Positions 22,370 through 23,415 of a stretch of DNA of 23,415 bases are shown here, one piece after another. The stretch is from an uncultured Acetatifactor sp. GTDB lineage: Bacteria; Bacillota; Clostridia; Lachnospirales; Lachnospiraceae. Made by a program: the position numbers and the translations under genes. The stretch is taken from positions 116,620-140,034 of the forward strand of contig CAJTXE010000007.1 of the NCBI GenBank assembly GCA_910580225.1, read 5' to 3'. The number at the start of each line of letters is the position of its first letter. Position 1 is the first letter of the stretch. The notes beneath the pieces are model-generated. The model worked only from the letters and a program-made list of their open reading frames with translations. It made no database searches and had not been told where the DNA came from.

Positions 22370-23347
22370 TCACTTATTCTGCAGTTTTATCTGGGGTTCC
22401 CGGAGCATGGGATAACGTATGATGCTTTCTGCGTCCAGTTCCTCCCGATGCATGTCCACTGCGGTAATCCGGCTGTTTTCGTACGTCGTATAGTAATAGA
22501 CTCCCTTGTCTGCGTTACAGCAGGAAGTATAAATCGTTATTTCGTATTTATCCTCCCCCACATGGCAGCAGCCCCTCTGCTGTTCCACACTGCCCAGGAT
22601 GTGGAAAAACTGGTTCACGCTCTCCGCTTCCGAAGTCCCGGACACGGAGTTCAGCTTCGTAAACGCAGCCCGGACAAAACGGGACTGGGAAGAAAGGTCT
22701 CCCGGAAGCCCCAGGGCGCCCATTCCCTTGCAATAGACGCCAAGCGGCAGCTGCCCTGAAAAAAGATTTTCTGGATCCTCCGGCGATACATGCATGTAAT
22801 TGTTCAGCTGAAACATCTGGAATGCAAAGGGCGGATTGTTGGTAAGGATACCTACAGGATTGTCGTATATCTGAAGCCCGGTCTCCAGGGACTCCACTGT
22901 CAGGCAGCCGTCCTTTCTGGCAATGATCCAGTGCAGACCTGCAGCGGGAAGCGTGTCGCTGAAGGGCGTATCCGTGAGATTGATTTTTTCCAGTAATGCC
23001 CCGGCTTCCCTGACCGTGCCGCACCGGCCCAGAATCCAGGGAATGAATTCAAAGGTTGCCACATTGTCCCTGCCCTCTGCCGCCTTCCGGTATACGGCGT
23101 TTCCCGGAAAATTCAGGCCCGCCATCCCCAGGCCCTTCTCGTTCACGGCATCATAATACAGCGGAGCGCCCTCCGCCACATGGGCCGTGCCGATCATGGC
23201 ATAATGTTGATCAAGGGCGCCCATATCCCGAAAAGAAAACCGGAATCTCCGGGGCGTCACCACGATTTCCTCCCCATAGGAAATTTCATTATCCAGGGTT
23301 CGTCCAAAATAGAAATCTTTCGTCTGATAAGTTGCTGCTGTGCACAT
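22370..23347 (-). CDS. bsh: Bile salt hydrolase (choloylglycine hydrolase family)
   Basis: This cysteine N-terminal-nucleophile hydrolase cleaves the amide bond of taurine- or glycine-conjugated bile acids in the cytoplasm. The ATG at 23347 gives MCTAATY, so removal of Met exposes the catalytic Cys2. AGGTGG lies 5 nt upstream, and an in-frame GTG at 23356 would bury the cysteine. Other active-site residues are R16 and D19 (FGRTLD), N79 (GLNFPG), N171 (LTNNPPF) and R223 (SRFVRAAF). The NFPG loop and 325-residue length favour bile salt hydrolase over penicillin V acylase. At 206-210 the specificity loop reads CKGMG. It is transcribed leftwards toward DUF1848 with 104 nt between them and no clear terminator. 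Confidence 0.92.
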   Translation of the reverse strand: MCTAATYQTKDFYFGRTLDNEISYGEEIVVTPRRFRFSFRDMGALDQHYAMIGTAHVAEGAPLYYDAVNEKGLGMAGLNFPGNAVYRKAAEGRDNVATFEFIPWILGRCGTVREAGALLEKINLTDTPFSDTLPAAGLHWIIARKDGCLTVESLETGLQIYDNPVGILTNNPPFAFQMFQLNNYMHVSPEDPENLFSGQLPLGVYCKGMGALGLPGDLSSQSRFVRAAFTKLNSVSGTSEAESVNQFFHILGSVEQQRGCCHVGEDKYEITIYTSCCNADKGVYYYTTYENSRITAVDMHREELDAESIIRYPMLREPQIKLQNK

Positions 23348-23415
23348 AGTTACCACCTATTACATCAATCATAAAATAACCCATAGTTTTACATTGGAAA
23401 ATCAAAACTGAATTT

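Noticed and set aside
23348..23415. TATGAT -10-like box upstream of the bile salt hydrolase
   Set aside because: No acceptable -35 at 16-18 nt, and the window ends before the full upstream region can be seen.

Overview
The window looks like a chromosomal stretch from a gut-type member of the Clostridia, most likely Lachnospiraceae. The grounds are Shine-Dalgarno-rich starts (AGGAGG, AAAGGA), GC near 50 %, a MiaB with the Clostridia-style FGCQMNARDSEK motif, COG4586-type ABC cassettes, a DUF1848 protein and a bile salt hydrolase. The genus cannot be read from the sequence alone. All but one of the genes lie on the minus strand.

Layout from left to right. 1-499 holds the N-terminus of a secreted, acidic, repeat-bearing protein that runs off the left edge. 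662-5841 is an apparent miaB-DUF4132 pair. 6044-12460 reads, in transcription order (right to left), response regulator, histidine kinase, single-pass membrane protein, AGCS amino acid:cation symporter, then pepT with its own promoter and a terminator. 12461-12945 is a non-coding gap with an inverted-repeat element and a candidate promoter. 12946-16053 is ABC cassette 1: a near-consensus promoter, an immediate terminator-like hairpin, a structured leader, ATPase, a possible 29-residue peptide gene and two permeases. 16105-18860 is ABC cassette 2, a paralogous ATPase and two permeases in the opposite gene order. 19039-19784 carries a 58-residue orphan gene and a bacteriohemerythrin, each with a recognisable promoter. 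20024-20638 is the only plus-strand gene, a zinc-ribbon/P-loop protein. 20682-22265 is a DUF1848-DUF4303 pair, and 22370-23347 is a bile salt hydrolase.

How the parts may work together: the two-component genes and the 349-residue membrane protein form one signalling unit (4-nt ATGA overlap). They sit close upstream of the symporter, so a link between envelope or nutrient sensing and amino acid/peptide use (AGCS, PepT) is plausible but inferred. The two ABC cassettes are probable exporters of unknown cargo. Together with the bile salt hydrolase they fit a bile-exposed lifestyle.

The least ordinary signal is the leader of ABC cassette 1 (15803-16018). A TTGACA-17-TATTAT promoter fires straight into a hairpin plus T-run. 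This is followed by a compact three-way junction and a hairpin whose loop is complementary to the downstream Shine-Dalgarno sequence. It could be a new cis-regulatory RNA. The evidence is manual base pairing only, with no covariation or expression data.
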